This document shows, in pieces, positions 32,335 to 40,151 of a stretch of 64,000 bases of DNA. The notes below the pieces were generated by a model. The model saw only the letters and a program-made list of their open reading frames with translations, had not been told where the DNA came from and did not search any database. The translations under genes were made by a program, and so were the position numbers. Each line of letters opens with the position of its first letter. Position 1 is the stretch's first letter. Where the stretch lies: positions 62,001 to 126,000 of the forward strand of contig JABDNH010000014.1 of the NCBI GenBank assembly GCA_013001055.1, given 5' to 3'. The DNA is from Sphingomonas sp. (GTDB taxonomy: Bacteria; Pseudomonadota; Alphaproteobacteria; Sphingomonadales; Sphingomonadaceae).

Positions 32335-33068
32335 CGGCGCTGGAGCCTCTCGATTTCACCGAGCATCAGCGGGCCGGAACAGGTCCACGCGCGGCCGTCC
32401 ACTGAAATGCGCTCCCCGCCCAAACGGCGGGTGAGGGGGTGCCGCAGCCATTCCGTGTTGCGGCTATACTGGTCTGCGCGATACCGGCTTACGAGAATGG
32501 TTTCGGGGCGGGCGGTGGCGAGCTGTTCGACAAAGCTGAGGCCGGCTTTGGGTGCGATCGGATCGAAACCGGCATAGCCGAGCCACCTTTCGGTTGCGGG
32601 TCCGACTCCAAGGCCACCTGAGCTGAGGACGAGCGCGGACCGACGCTGGACCGTGGCTCGACCGATCAGCCGGTCATAACGCTCCAGCCATCGACTCGCC
32701 GCCCGTTGCTGGCCGGTCAAGTTGGCAATCATGCGCACATTTTCAGCCACCGTGTCGGGGCTATCTGCATAGGGTAGGCTGATGACCCTCATCCCCATTC
32801 GCTCGGCAATCTGCGCACGGGCGCCGCCAAGAGAACGCGTCGTCAACAATATTTCGGGGCGGTGCGGAATGACGCTCTCGACCGTTCCGTCATTTGCGGG
32901 AAAGGACTGTGCCTTGGCGGCGAGCGGACTTTCCTGTTCGTCTCGCGACAGGAAGCTCACGCTTGCGACCCGATCAGGTGCAGCGAACATCAGCAAGTAT
33001 TCGTCCGCACACAGATCGAGCGACGCGATACGGAGGCTGGCGCTAAGGAGTGAGGCGAAGCCCGACAA
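32331..33068 (-). CDS. btuF: BtuF-like substrate-binding protein of the cobalamin ABC transporter
   Basis: A 245-residue class III binding protein. RIASLDLCADEYLL marks the start of the mature fold and is reached only 12 residues into the frame. PDRVASVSFLS, HRPEILLTTRSLGG and the second lobe follow. The best start is TTG 33068, which lies inside the end of btuB. The N-terminus (SGFASLLSAS) is too short and weak for a normal signal peptide, so export is unexplained. It sits between the receptor and permease genes. Confidence 0.8.
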   Translation of the reverse strand: MSGFASLLSASLRIASLDLCADEYLLMFAAPDRVASVSFLSRDEQESPLAAKAQSFPANDGTVESVIPHRPEILLTTRSLGGARAQIAERMGMRVISLPYADSPDTVAENVRMIANLTGQQRAASRWLERYDRLIGRATVQRRSALVLSSGGLGVGPATERWLGYAGFDPIAPKAGLSFVEQLATARPETILVSRYRADQYSRNTEWLRHPLTRRLGGERISVDGRAWTCSGPLMLGEIERLQRR

Positions 33069-34953
33069 AGACGGTCCTCCCTTGCGTGTTGTAGCCGATC
33101 ACGTCCTGATAATCGGCGTCGAGCAGGTTGCTGCCACGAAGGCTGATTTCAATAGTGTCATTAACCGCGTAGGCGATGCGTGCCGAAGCGAGGGCGTAGG
33201 TCCCCAAGGTGACGCGCTCGGCGGGAAAGACGTCGAAGTCTGTATCGAAGCGCTCACCAACGATGGCGAGGCTCGCACCATAGGTGAGGAGTCTGGTTCC
33301 CCCGGTGAGGATAATTGCCGCGCGATGGCTTGGACGGCGCACTTCTGCCAGCTTCGTGCCATTGGGAGCTTCGGGATCGGTGGCATCGAGATAGCTGTAA
33401 TTGGCAGCGATGGTGATCGTATCGCTCAGCGCATAGTCGCCTTCGATCTCGATGCCGCGGCGATGGCTTTTACCGTCGCCATTTTCGACTGACGAGAGGA
33501 AGGTCGCGACATCGAAGGTCGAGACGATCTCGTCGGTTAGTTCCTGCGTAAACAGGGTGATGCCGAGACCGAATTCGTCATGGTCGTAGCGAAGACCCAC
33601 ATCGCCCCCGCGCGAGCGTTCGGGCATCACGTCGGGATTGCCGACAAAGCTACCCGGGAAGAAGCCGAACAGGTCGTAGAAGCTGGGCTGGGCAATGCCC
33701 TCGCCATAATTGGCGGTCAGGATGACATCGCCGAATGGGACGCGAGCGCCTGCCGAGAATGTCGTGGCGTTGGCGAAGTCGCTGAAATCATCGTGGCGGA
33801 TCGCGGCATCTATGCTGAAGGCATCGGTCTCCAAACGATACTCCGCTATGAAGGCTGTCAGCGAGCGGCCGACGTCCTGCGTGGTGAAGCCTCCAAAGGC
33901 GATGTCGTCAGCGCTGAAGTCTTCTTCTTCCCTATCGACCGCCATGATGATCGTGTGATCCATCTTGCCGATGTAGAAGTTGTAGCTGGCTTGTGCGCCA
34001 ACCGTAAGGCGCTCCGCCGATGTGCGATTTTGTTCGGCGTCATCAAGGAAGTTGATGTTTCGCGACGCCAACAGGCTGGCGTTGGCTTCGATTTCAAACC
34101 CGTCCCGCCAATAATTCGCAGCAATCCGTCCGGCGCCGAGTTGGTTGTCAGTCTCATCCAGCGTATCGGCGCGCTGAAAGGTGAGGGGGTCGAAACCGTC
34201 AAACTCGCTGCGGCCATCGATGCCGAAAGCCGATGCGTAAAGGCTAAGCTCATCGGAGACTTTCAGATGTGCCATAAGGCGGCCTGTCAGCTGACTATAT
34301 CCGTCGAGGTCGCCGTCATCCCCGAAACTGTCGAAGCCGTTGCTTCCCTGGTGACCAACATCGATAATGATCGAGCCAGCATCGCCGGCAGTTCCGATAG
34401 CTCCGGTCACCCGATCGTATCCGGCAGTGCCGATTTCGACTTGGGCTTCGGTCAACGTTGCTGCATTATATGGTGATCGGGTCTGGAGCGCCACTACACC
34501 GCCGATCGCTTCGCTGCCCCAGGTGGCCGACTGCGGGCCCCTGACAATCTGGACATAGTCGAAACTTGTACCGGACAGGAGTTCGAAGCGGGCTTCGTTT
34601 CCGGCAGCGGGATCATTGGCTTTGATGCCATTTACGAAGAGGAGCGTGTGGCTGGCTTCTGCTCCTCGGATACGCAGCTGTGCCTGGGTCCCGTTAGGGC
34701 CAGTCTGCGAAATCGATGCCGAGGGGGCTAGTCGGACCAGCTCGACGAGCTGATCACTATCGAGAGCCAGTACGTCATCGCTGTCGAAAAGAGTGTAGCT
34801 GTCGCTGATCGTTTCCACGCGAACGGGTTCGCGTCCAGCGATCAGGATCGCAGTTTCATTTTCAAGGCGATGGTTGGTCGTGAGAAAGGTCTCACCAGGG
34901 GCGTCGTCTTGCGCGACGACGGGCGGCGGTGGTGGTAGATCCTGAAAAAACAC
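33043..34953 (-). CDS. btuB: TonB-dependent cobalamin receptor (BtuB-like)
   Basis: A 636-residue outer-membrane receptor. A TonB-box-like ETAILIAG near residue 34 precedes the plug (LVELVRLAPSASI, LRIRGAEASHTLLFVNGI, VQIVRGPQSATWGSEAIGG, each part of the plug signature). A 22-strand barrel follows and ends with VFVGLRLTP. The cobalamin riboswitch upstream supports B12. The only in-frame start after the upstream stop is GTG 34953, giving VFFQDLPPPPP with no signal peptide. A run of six T lies at this point, so a frameshift or sequence error is possible. Confidence 0.85.
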   Translation of the reverse strand: MFFQDLPPPPPVVAQDDAPGETFLTTNHRLENETAILIAGREPVRVETISDSYTLFDSDDVLALDSDQLVELVRLAPSASISQTGPNGTQAQLRIRGAEASHTLLFVNGIKANDPAAGNEARFELLSGTSFDYVQIVRGPQSATWGSEAIGGVVALQTRSPYNAATLTEAQVEIGTAGYDRVTGAIGTAGDAGSIIIDVGHQGSNGFDSFGDDGDLDGYSQLTGRLMAHLKVSDELSLYASAFGIDGRSEFDGFDPLTFQRADTLDETDNQLGAGRIAANYWRDGFEIEANASLLASRNINFLDDAEQNRTSAERLTVGAQASYNFYIGKMDHTIIMAVDREEEDFSADDIAFGGFTTQDVGRSLTAFIAEYRLETDAFSIDAAIRHDDFSDFANATTFSAGARVPFGDVILTANYGEGIAQPSFYDLFGFFPGSFVGNPDVMPERSRGGDVGLRYDHDEFGLGITLFTQELTDEIVSTFDVATFLSSVENGDGKSHRRGIEIEGDYALSDTITIAANYSYLDATDPEAPNGTKLAEVRRPSHRAAIILTGGTRLLTYGASLAIVGERFDTDFDVFPAERVTLGTYALASARIAYAVNDTIEISLRGSNLLDADYQDVIGYNTQGRTVFVGLRLTP

Positions 34954-35084
34954 GTACTCTTCCTTTCCATGACGAAGTCGTCACGGCGGAAAAGACGGGC
35001 GCGATGCCTTCATGGCAGCCGCTTTGATCCCCCTGATCCACGCCTCTCTGCTGACCCCGACAGCGAAGACGGACGACGGCATGA

Positions 35085-35197
35085 AAGGTCGGTATCTGGC
35101 TCACCTCCCGGTAGGGGAGGCTCACAGTTGCGGGCACAGCGCCGGATGTTCGCCGGCTTCCCTCTTCGCCGCCCCCGTTAAAGGGGCGAAACCCTTC
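35085..35197 (-). ncRNA. Cobalamin riboswitch aptamer
   Basis: Read on the minus strand this holds GCCCC/GGGGGC P2-like stem, GGGAAGCCGGCGAACATCCGG (here in part: GGGAAGCC), the B12 box CGCAACTGTGA (35132-35122) and AGCCAGATACC (35101-35091), in that order. These are the hallmark conserved segments of the cobalamin family. The part between the B12 box and AGCCAG is a single short stem, so it is a compact type. About 130 bases of expression platform lead to the btuB start. Confidence 0.9.
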
Positions 35198-35208
35198 GCC
35201 TGCCTGTG

Positions 35209-35259
35209 CGATTGGCGGTGCGCCTTTTCCTTGTCAAGCAAGCGTTTGTTCGTTAGGGA
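35209..35259. promoter_or_regulatory. Divergent promoters for btuB (minus) and rpmE (plus) sharing a -35 region
   Basis: TTGTCAA at 35231-35237 reads as TTGTCA on the plus strand and TTGACA on the minus strand. Plus: TAGGGA at 35254-35259 is 17 bases on, toward rpmE. Minus: CAATCG at 35214-35209 is 17 bases on; transcription would start near 35202, just before the aptamer. Opposing polymerases would compete for one site. Confidence 0.45.
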
Positions 35260-35314
35260 CGCGCGAACTTTCCAAAGGGCTGGTCGGAAACCAGCACAAA
35301 CCAAGGAAAAACAA

Positions 35315-35545
35315 GTGAAAAACGATACGCATCCCGATTACCACATGATCAAGGTCGAAATGACCGACGGCACCGTGTTCGAAACGCGCTCCACCTGGGG
35401 CAGCGAAGGCGACACGCTGCACCTCGACATCGACCCCAAGACGCACCCCGCCTGGACCGGTGGTTCGCGTCGTGCTGCCGAAGGTGGCCGCGTTGACAAG
35501 TTCAACAAGCGGTTCGGCGGCCTGTCGCTCTCGACCAAGAAGTAA
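35315..35545 (+). CDS. rpmE: 50S ribosomal protein L31
   Basis: A 76-residue L31 beginning at GTG 35315 ([16 protein letters not shown]), with AAGGAAAAA upstream. [11 protein letters not shown] and KFNKRFGGL are the family regions. No CxxC zinc pairs are present, so this is a zinc-free type of L31. The open frame continues 101 codons upstream without meaning. Confidence 0.93.
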   Translation: MKNDTHPDYHMIKVEMTDGTVFETRSTWGSEGDTLHLDIDPKTHPAWTGGSRRAAEGGRVDKFNKRFGGLSLSTKK

Positions 35546-35548
35546 GCC

Positions 35549-36073
35549 ATGGGCGCGCATCCCGCGCCTACGCTTCACACCGAACGGCTCATCCTTCGCG
35601 GCTTCGTCGCGGAGGATTTTCCTGCCAAGCACGCCATCCTGCAGAAGCCTGAGGTGCATGCGCATCTCGGGCTGCCGCTGTCATGGTCCGATCACTGGCG
35701 CCGCGTTCTTAGCGGCGTCGGGCAGTGGATCGTGCGCGGCTATGGCGGATGGGTGGTGCTGCGCCGCGAGGACGAGCGGCTACTGGGCGATGTCGGACTG
35801 TTTGATGCGCAGCGCGGGCTCGGCTTCGATGGCCAACCGGAAATGGGCTGGGTGCTGGATAGCGATGTCCACGGACAGGGCTACGCCTACGAGGCCTGCA
35901 ATGCGGTGCTCGACTGGGCCGAGGGCAATCTGGAGCCCACACCGATCTGGGCGATTATCGAGGAAGGGCACGAGCCGTCCTTCAAGCTGGCGGGCAAATT
36001 AGGCTTCGAACGCCATTCGATGGGCGAACTCAACGATGACGAGATTGTCGTGCTGAGGCGCGCGGCCTGGTAA
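35549..36073 (+). CDS. GNAT-family N-acetyltransferase (RimJ/RimL type)
   Basis: A 174-residue acetyltransferase. TLHTERLILRGF opens the RimJ/RimL fold; EMGWVLDSDVHGQGYAYEA, quoted as WVLDSDVHGQGYAYEA, is the acetyl-CoA loop; SFKLAGKLGF is the closing motif. The substrate (protein N-terminus or antibiotic-like amine) is unknown. It lies three bases after rpmE and is probably co-transcribed. Confidence 0.85.
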   Translation: MGAHPAPTLHTERLILRGFVAEDFPAKHAILQKPEVHAHLGLPLSWSDHWRRVLSGVGQWIVRGYGGWVVLRREDERLLGDVGLFDAQRGLGFDGQPEMGWVLDSDVHGQGYAYEACNAVLDWAEGNLEPTPIWAIIEEGHEPSFKLAGKLGFERHSMGELNDDEIVVLRRAAW

Positions 36074-36075
36074 CC

Positions 36076-37995
36076 CTACCAGCCGCCGCCACCGCCGCCG
36101 CCCCCACCGCCGCCGGAAAAGCCGCCGCCACCCGATCCGCTCGATGAACCGGGCGCAGTCGAAGCGCTGGCGATGGAAGACGCCATCGAGGAACCTATCG
36201 CGGTCGCGAACTTGGCCGGATTGTCCCACACGTTTTGCGTGCCCGAATACCAGTAGAAGCCGCGATCGACGCGGCCTGGATCATTGGCGGCGGCAAGCAG
36301 CTTGCTTTCGAACCGTTTGGCCCATTTGTTCTCGACGCCGAGGGCGATGGCGTAAGGTAGATAGCGTTCGAACAACTGGAGGTCTTCGCTGGCCGGCTGC
36401 ATGCGATCGAAGCGTTCCTGCTCGGTCGTCGACAGATAACGCTTGAACCCGGCAATCCTGTCGAGGAGCGCGCGCCCTTCCACGGTGGGAGCCGACATCC
36501 AGAAAAAGCCGCCGAGCCACATCAAGCCGCCAACAAAAAGCGGGACGAGTACCGGAAGGGCGTTTCCGGTCGACATGGCAATGGGTAGCATCGGGAGCGC
36601 GCCGAGTGTCGAGGCCACTGCGGTAGCGCTTGCGATGAGAAGGATAGGCCAGCGTAGTGCCGTCCCTTTTTCCGGCATCGCGAAGAACAACAGCCCGGTA
36701 ATGGCCAGGCCGCTGACCGTCAGGAGGAGATAGAGCGGGCTGGCTGCATCTTCGGCCCAGACTGTCCCGGCCGCGCCCATCCAGGCACCCAGCACGACGA
36801 AGGCAACCCCGCCCACCGCCCAGCCGATATTGCGGTTGAACGCCGCACCGTCGAAACGTTTTTCGTGCGGCTTACCGAGCTTCTTCATCGCGGCACGGAA
36901 ATCCGCGTGATTTTCCTGGTCGATGGTAATGGATTCGCCGATCGGCACGAGCCGGTCGAGCATGCGCCGTTCGCCGTCTTCGAGCGGGCGCGCCGTTGGC
37001 CCTTCAAGCCGTTCGATATGGGTCTTGCCCTTCGCAAGACCGAAGAAGCTGCCACCTTCCTCGACCAGGCGGACATGGCCCTTGACCGCGGCATTGACCA
37101 TCGCGGCAGCGAACCCGCGATTGTCCATGCGCTGCTTGGTCACATAGCGCATCGCAGCGGGGCTCATGTCATCGGGCGGCGCAAACAGTGGAACGACGGT
37201 ACCGGGCCGGGGATCGCGGCCCGCTTTCTTCCAGGCAACGTAGTAATATCCGAAGATCAGGAGAATGCCGAGAAGGCCGCCGATCGGCGCGGCAAATTCG
37301 GCGATCCGACGAACCTGCAATTCGGTCTCGGTCGGCGGGGAGACGATTCCCTTCGGAAAGGCGACCGCGATCGTGAATCCTTCGCGAGGGGCCAAGGTGC
37401 GCGTGGTTGCGAAGCGGATGATGCCGGGCTCGCGCGCGATCACCTCGGCATCGCTGGCTCTTGAACCCTGAGGACCCGTATGGACCGCGGCCTGACCGAG
37501 CTCGACCGGCTCGGGCAATCGAACGGTGGCGCGGGCACTATCGATGGGGAACGCCCACCCGCTGCCGGTCACATTCCAGTAGAGTTCGTCATAGCCGTCG
37601 AAAAAGCCGATCGCGCGCTTGATGCGGTAGCGCAGCACGTATTCATGTTCGCCTGCTCCGATAAATACCTCGGGATCGCCCACCTTGATGCGCAGCCCGT
37701 TGGACATGCGGTCGAGGCTGTAGCTTTCGGCGCGCCCGTTACGCTCCGCGCCGATGAATTCAAAACCCACCTTGATCGTGCCGCCATGATCCGTCGCGTA
37801 GCGGGTGGGAAGATCGCGAAAGATGCCGCGCCGAATACGATTGTTTTCGGACCGTACGCGAATGCGCTCGGTAACGGTCATGACGCCATTCTCGGCAATG
37901 AAGAAGTCGCTATTCCACGCCAGAATACGCTCGTCCGCAGCCGCGGGGGCGGCGAGGGCGAAGAGAGCGAGGAAGAGGGCGAAAAGCCCCCGCAT
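36076..37995 (-). CDS. DUF2207 domain membrane protein
   Basis: A 639-residue protein with a signal peptide (LFALFLALFALAAPAAADE), an extracytoplasmic DUF2207 domain to about residue 230 (RIRVRSENNRIRRGIFRDLP in part), a membrane helix near 240-255, a cytoplasmic part and three or four more hydrophobic segments at 385-500. The tail is a Gly/Ser-rich run ending in GGGGGW. It is paired with LemA, an association common in bacteria. Function unknown. Confidence 0.88.
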   Translation of the reverse strand: MRGLFALFLALFALAAPAAADERILAWNSDFFIAENGVMTVTERIRVRSENNRIRRGIFRDLPTRYATDHGGTIKVGFEFIGAERNGRAESYSLDRMSNGLRIKVGDPEVFIGAGEHEYVLRYRIKRAIGFFDGYDELYWNVTGSGWAFPIDSARATVRLPEPVELGQAAVHTGPQGSRASDAEVIAREPGIIRFATTRTLAPREGFTIAVAFPKGIVSPPTETELQVRRIAEFAAPIGGLLGILLIFGYYYVAWKKAGRDPRPGTVVPLFAPPDDMSPAAMRYVTKQRMDNRGFAAAMVNAAVKGHVRLVEEGGSFFGLAKGKTHIERLEGPTARPLEDGERRMLDRLVPIGESITIDQENHADFRAAMKKLGKPHEKRFDGAAFNRNIGWAVGGVAFVVLGAWMGAAGTVWAEDAASPLYLLLTVSGLAITGLLFFAMPEKGTALRWPILLIASATAVASTLGALPMLPIAMSTGNALPVLVPLFVGGLMWLGGFFWMSAPTVEGRALLDRIAGFKRYLSTTEQERFDRMQPASEDLQLFERYLPYAIALGVENKWAKRFESKLLAAANDPGRVDRGFYWYSGTQNVWDNPAKFATAIGSSMASSIASASTAPGSSSGSGGGGFSGGGGGGGGGGGW

Positions 37996-38552
37996 CAGCT
38001 GTTGAACTCGACCTTTGGCGCGGTCTGGATGCTCTCGTCGGCATCCTCGTAATACGGTTCGGTCCCGAAGCCGAACGGACCGGCGACGACATTATCGGGG
38101 AAGCTCTGGACCCGCGTGTTCAGATCGCGCGCGGTAGCATTGTAATAGCGGCGAGCGGCCTGCAATTCGCCTTCAATTGCCGACAATTCGTTCTGCAGCA
38201 TCTGGAAATTTTCGTCCGCCTTGAGCTCGGGATAATCCTCGGCGACCGCCAGCAGGCGGCCAATCAGACCGCTCATCAGGCTATCGGCCTGCGCCGTCGC
38301 TTCTACGCCCTTGGCCGCGGTCGCGTTGCCGCGCTGCGCGATAACCTTCTCCAGCGTGTCCTTTTCGTGGGTGGCATAGCCTTCCACGGTCTTGACGAGG
38401 TTGGGGATGAGATCGGCGCGGCGGCGCAGCTGCACGGTAATCCCGCTAAAAGCTTCGCGCACTAGCGCGCGCAGACGCACCAGATTGTTGTAGATCGCGA
38501 TCACCGCAAACGCGATGACGGCTAGGACGACCAAGGTGATGATTAGCGTCAT
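37995..38552 (-). CDS. lemA: LemA family protein
   Basis: A 185-residue protein with one N-terminal membrane helix (LIITLVVLAVIAFAVIAIY) and a helical bundle (NNLVRLRALVREAFSGI, RRADLIPNLVKTVEGYATHE, ARRYYNATARDLNTRV). The family role is unknown; it commonly neighbours DUF2207 proteins. The two genes overlap by one base (TGATG). Confidence 0.92.
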   Translation of the reverse strand: MTLIITLVVLAVIAFAVIAIYNNLVRLRALVREAFSGITVQLRRRADLIPNLVKTVEGYATHEKDTLEKVIAQRGNATAAKGVEATAQADSLMSGLIGRLLAVAEDYPELKADENFQMLQNELSAIEGELQAARRYYNATARDLNTRVQSFPDNVVAGPFGFGTEPYYEDADESIQTAPKVEFNS

Positions 38553-38604
38553 GAATTCCCCCCAAACAGATGCTTGAAGGGAAGACTAGCGCGGATAGGT
38601 CAAT

Positions 38605-39804
38605 CTAAAAAGCCGAAATCCCGGTGATGGCGCGGCCGATGATGAGCGCGTGCACGTCATGCGTCCCTTCATAGGTGTTGACCGTCTCGAGATTGAGCGC
38701 GTGGCGCATGACCGGATATTCGGCCGAGATGCCGTTGCCGCCTAGCATGTCGCGCGCGATTCGAGCGATATCGAGCGCCTTGCCGCAATTGTTGCGCTTG
38801 ATCACACTGATCGCGACCGGATCGAGCTCGCCCGCTTCGAGCCGACGACCGACGCGCAAGCTGGCTTGCAGGCCAAGCGCGATTTCGGTGAGCATGTTCG
38901 CAAACTTCAACTGTGGTATCTGATTGGCCGCGAGCGGACGATCGAACTGCTTGCGTTCGAGCATGTAGTCGCGCGCGGCTGTGAAACATGCTTCGGCTGC
39001 ACCCATGGCGCCCCAGCTGATGCCATAGCGGGCGACGTTGAGACACCCGAACGGGCCTTTCAGTCCTTCGACATTTGGCAGCAGCGCGTCTTCACCGACC
39101 TCGACATTGTCCATAACGATTTCGCCGGTGATCGAGGCGCGCAGGCTCAGCTTGTCCTTCACCTTGGGCGCGGACAGGCCTTTCATGCCTTTTTCAAGCA
39201 GGAAGCCGCGGATCTTGCCGTCATGCGCATCCGACTTCGCCCAGACCACGAACACATCGGCGATCGGCGAATTGGTAATCCACATCTTGGCGCCGTTGAT
39301 GACATAGCCGCCATCGACCTTCTTGGCGCGAGTGCGCATTCCCGCGGGGTCGGATCCGGCATCGGGTTCGGTGAGGCCGAAGCAACCGATCTTGGTACCC
39401 GCGGCCAGTTGCGGCAGCCATTTCTTCTTCTGCTCTTCCGACCCGTAGGCGTTGATCGGATGCATCACGAGGCTCGACTGTACCGAACAGGCGCTGCGAT
39501 AGCCGCTGTCCACGCGTTCGATTTCGCGCGCGATCAAACCGTAGCTTACATAGCCAAGCCCGGCGCCGCCATATTCCTCGTCCACCGTCGCACCGAGCAG
39601 GCCAAGTTCGCCCATTTTGGGCATGATGTCGGGGTCGAAGTTATCGTCCATGAAGGCCTGCTTCACGTTCGGCAACAGCTGTTCCTGCGCGAAGGCATGA
39701 GCAGTATCGCGAACCATACGCTCTTCATCGCTGAGCTGGCTTTCGAGGTCGAACGGGTCCGTCCAATCGAACGGGACGATGGTCTTGGTGGATTTCTGTA
39801 GCAT
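38605..39804 (-). CDS. gcdH: Glutaryl-CoA dehydrogenase
   Basis: A 399-residue acyl-CoA dehydrogenase. [12 protein letters not shown] and [17 protein letters not shown] are the FAD/substrate regions typical of GCDH. The catalytic base Glu is in [15 protein letters not shown] near residue 382. It oxidises and decarboxylates glutaryl-CoA to crotonyl-CoA in lysine/tryptophan breakdown, passing electrons to ETF. It stands alone, isolated by a terminator upstream. Confidence 0.92.
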   Translation of the reverse strand: MLQKSTKTIVPFDWTDPFDLESQLSDEERMVRDTAHAFAQEQLLPNVKQAFMDDNFDPDIMPKMGELGLLGATVDEEYGGAGLGYVSYGLIAREIERVDSGYRSACSVQSSLVMHPINAYGSEEQKKKWLPQLAAGTKIGCFGLTEPDAGSDPAGMRTRAKKVDGGYVINGAKMWITNSPIADVFVVWAKSDAHDGKIRGFLLEKGMKGLSAPKVKDKLSLRASITGEIVMDNVEVGEDALLPNVEGLKGPFGCLNVARYGISWGAMGAAEACFTAARDYMLERKQFDRPLAANQIPQLKFANMLTEIALGLQASLRVGRRLEAGELDPVAISVIKRNNCGKALDIARIARDMLGGNGISAEYPVMRHALNLETVNTYEGTHDVHALIIGRAITGISAF

Positions 39805-39861
39805 GGGCGCGCTTTAGCGCTGCGAGGGGAGGGGCGCTAGCCTAAAGCGGTCGATCGACAA

Positions 39862-39897
39862 TAAGACGGGCGGCACCGCGAATGCGGTACCGCCCGT
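39862..39897 (-). terminator. Hairpin terminator after the small acidic lipoprotein gene
   Basis: ACGGGCGGCACCGC (39866-39879) pairs with GCGGTACCGCCCGT (39884-39897) with one mismatch around a four-base loop. On the minus strand CTTATT follows. It lies between the lipoprotein gene and gcdH. Confidence 0.65.
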
Positions 39898-39916
39898 GCG
39901 GTTTGGTAGGAAGAAA

Positions 39917-40126
39917 CTACTCGATGGTGCGATCGTCATCGCCGCCGCGATCATCGTCCTCGCCGTCCATGTCATTCCCGGCATCCATCGGATCTTCGTC
40001 CATTGCCGTATCGTCGACTGTGTCTTCGATTTCTTCTTCGGTTGCCGTTTCTTCATCGGGCGACGTGCAGGCCGCCAGGCCCAACGCGCTCGATGCGAGA
40101 ATGGCGGCTATCATGGTCTTCTTCAT
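39917..40126 (-). CDS. Small, highly acidic lipoprotein
   Basis: A 69-residue protein with a lipoprotein signal (MKKTMIAAILASSALGLAAC, lipobox LAAC). The mature part of about 50 residues is mostly Asp and Glu with Thr, Met and Gly and has no hydrophobic core, so it is probably disordered. GGGGA lies seven bases before the ATG. It could bind cations at the outer membrane; function unknown. Confidence 0.8.
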   Translation of the reverse strand: MKKTMIAAILASSALGLAACTSPDEETATEEEIEDTVDDTAMDEDPMDAGNDMDGEDDDRGGDDDRTIE

Positions 40127-40151
40127 AATCGGTCCCCTTTTTTTGGCTTCG

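Noticed and set aside
34892-35137. An 81-codon frame over the btuB start as the missing signal peptide
   Set aside because: Its translation is basic and Arg-rich without a hydrophobic core, and most of it lies over the riboswitch.
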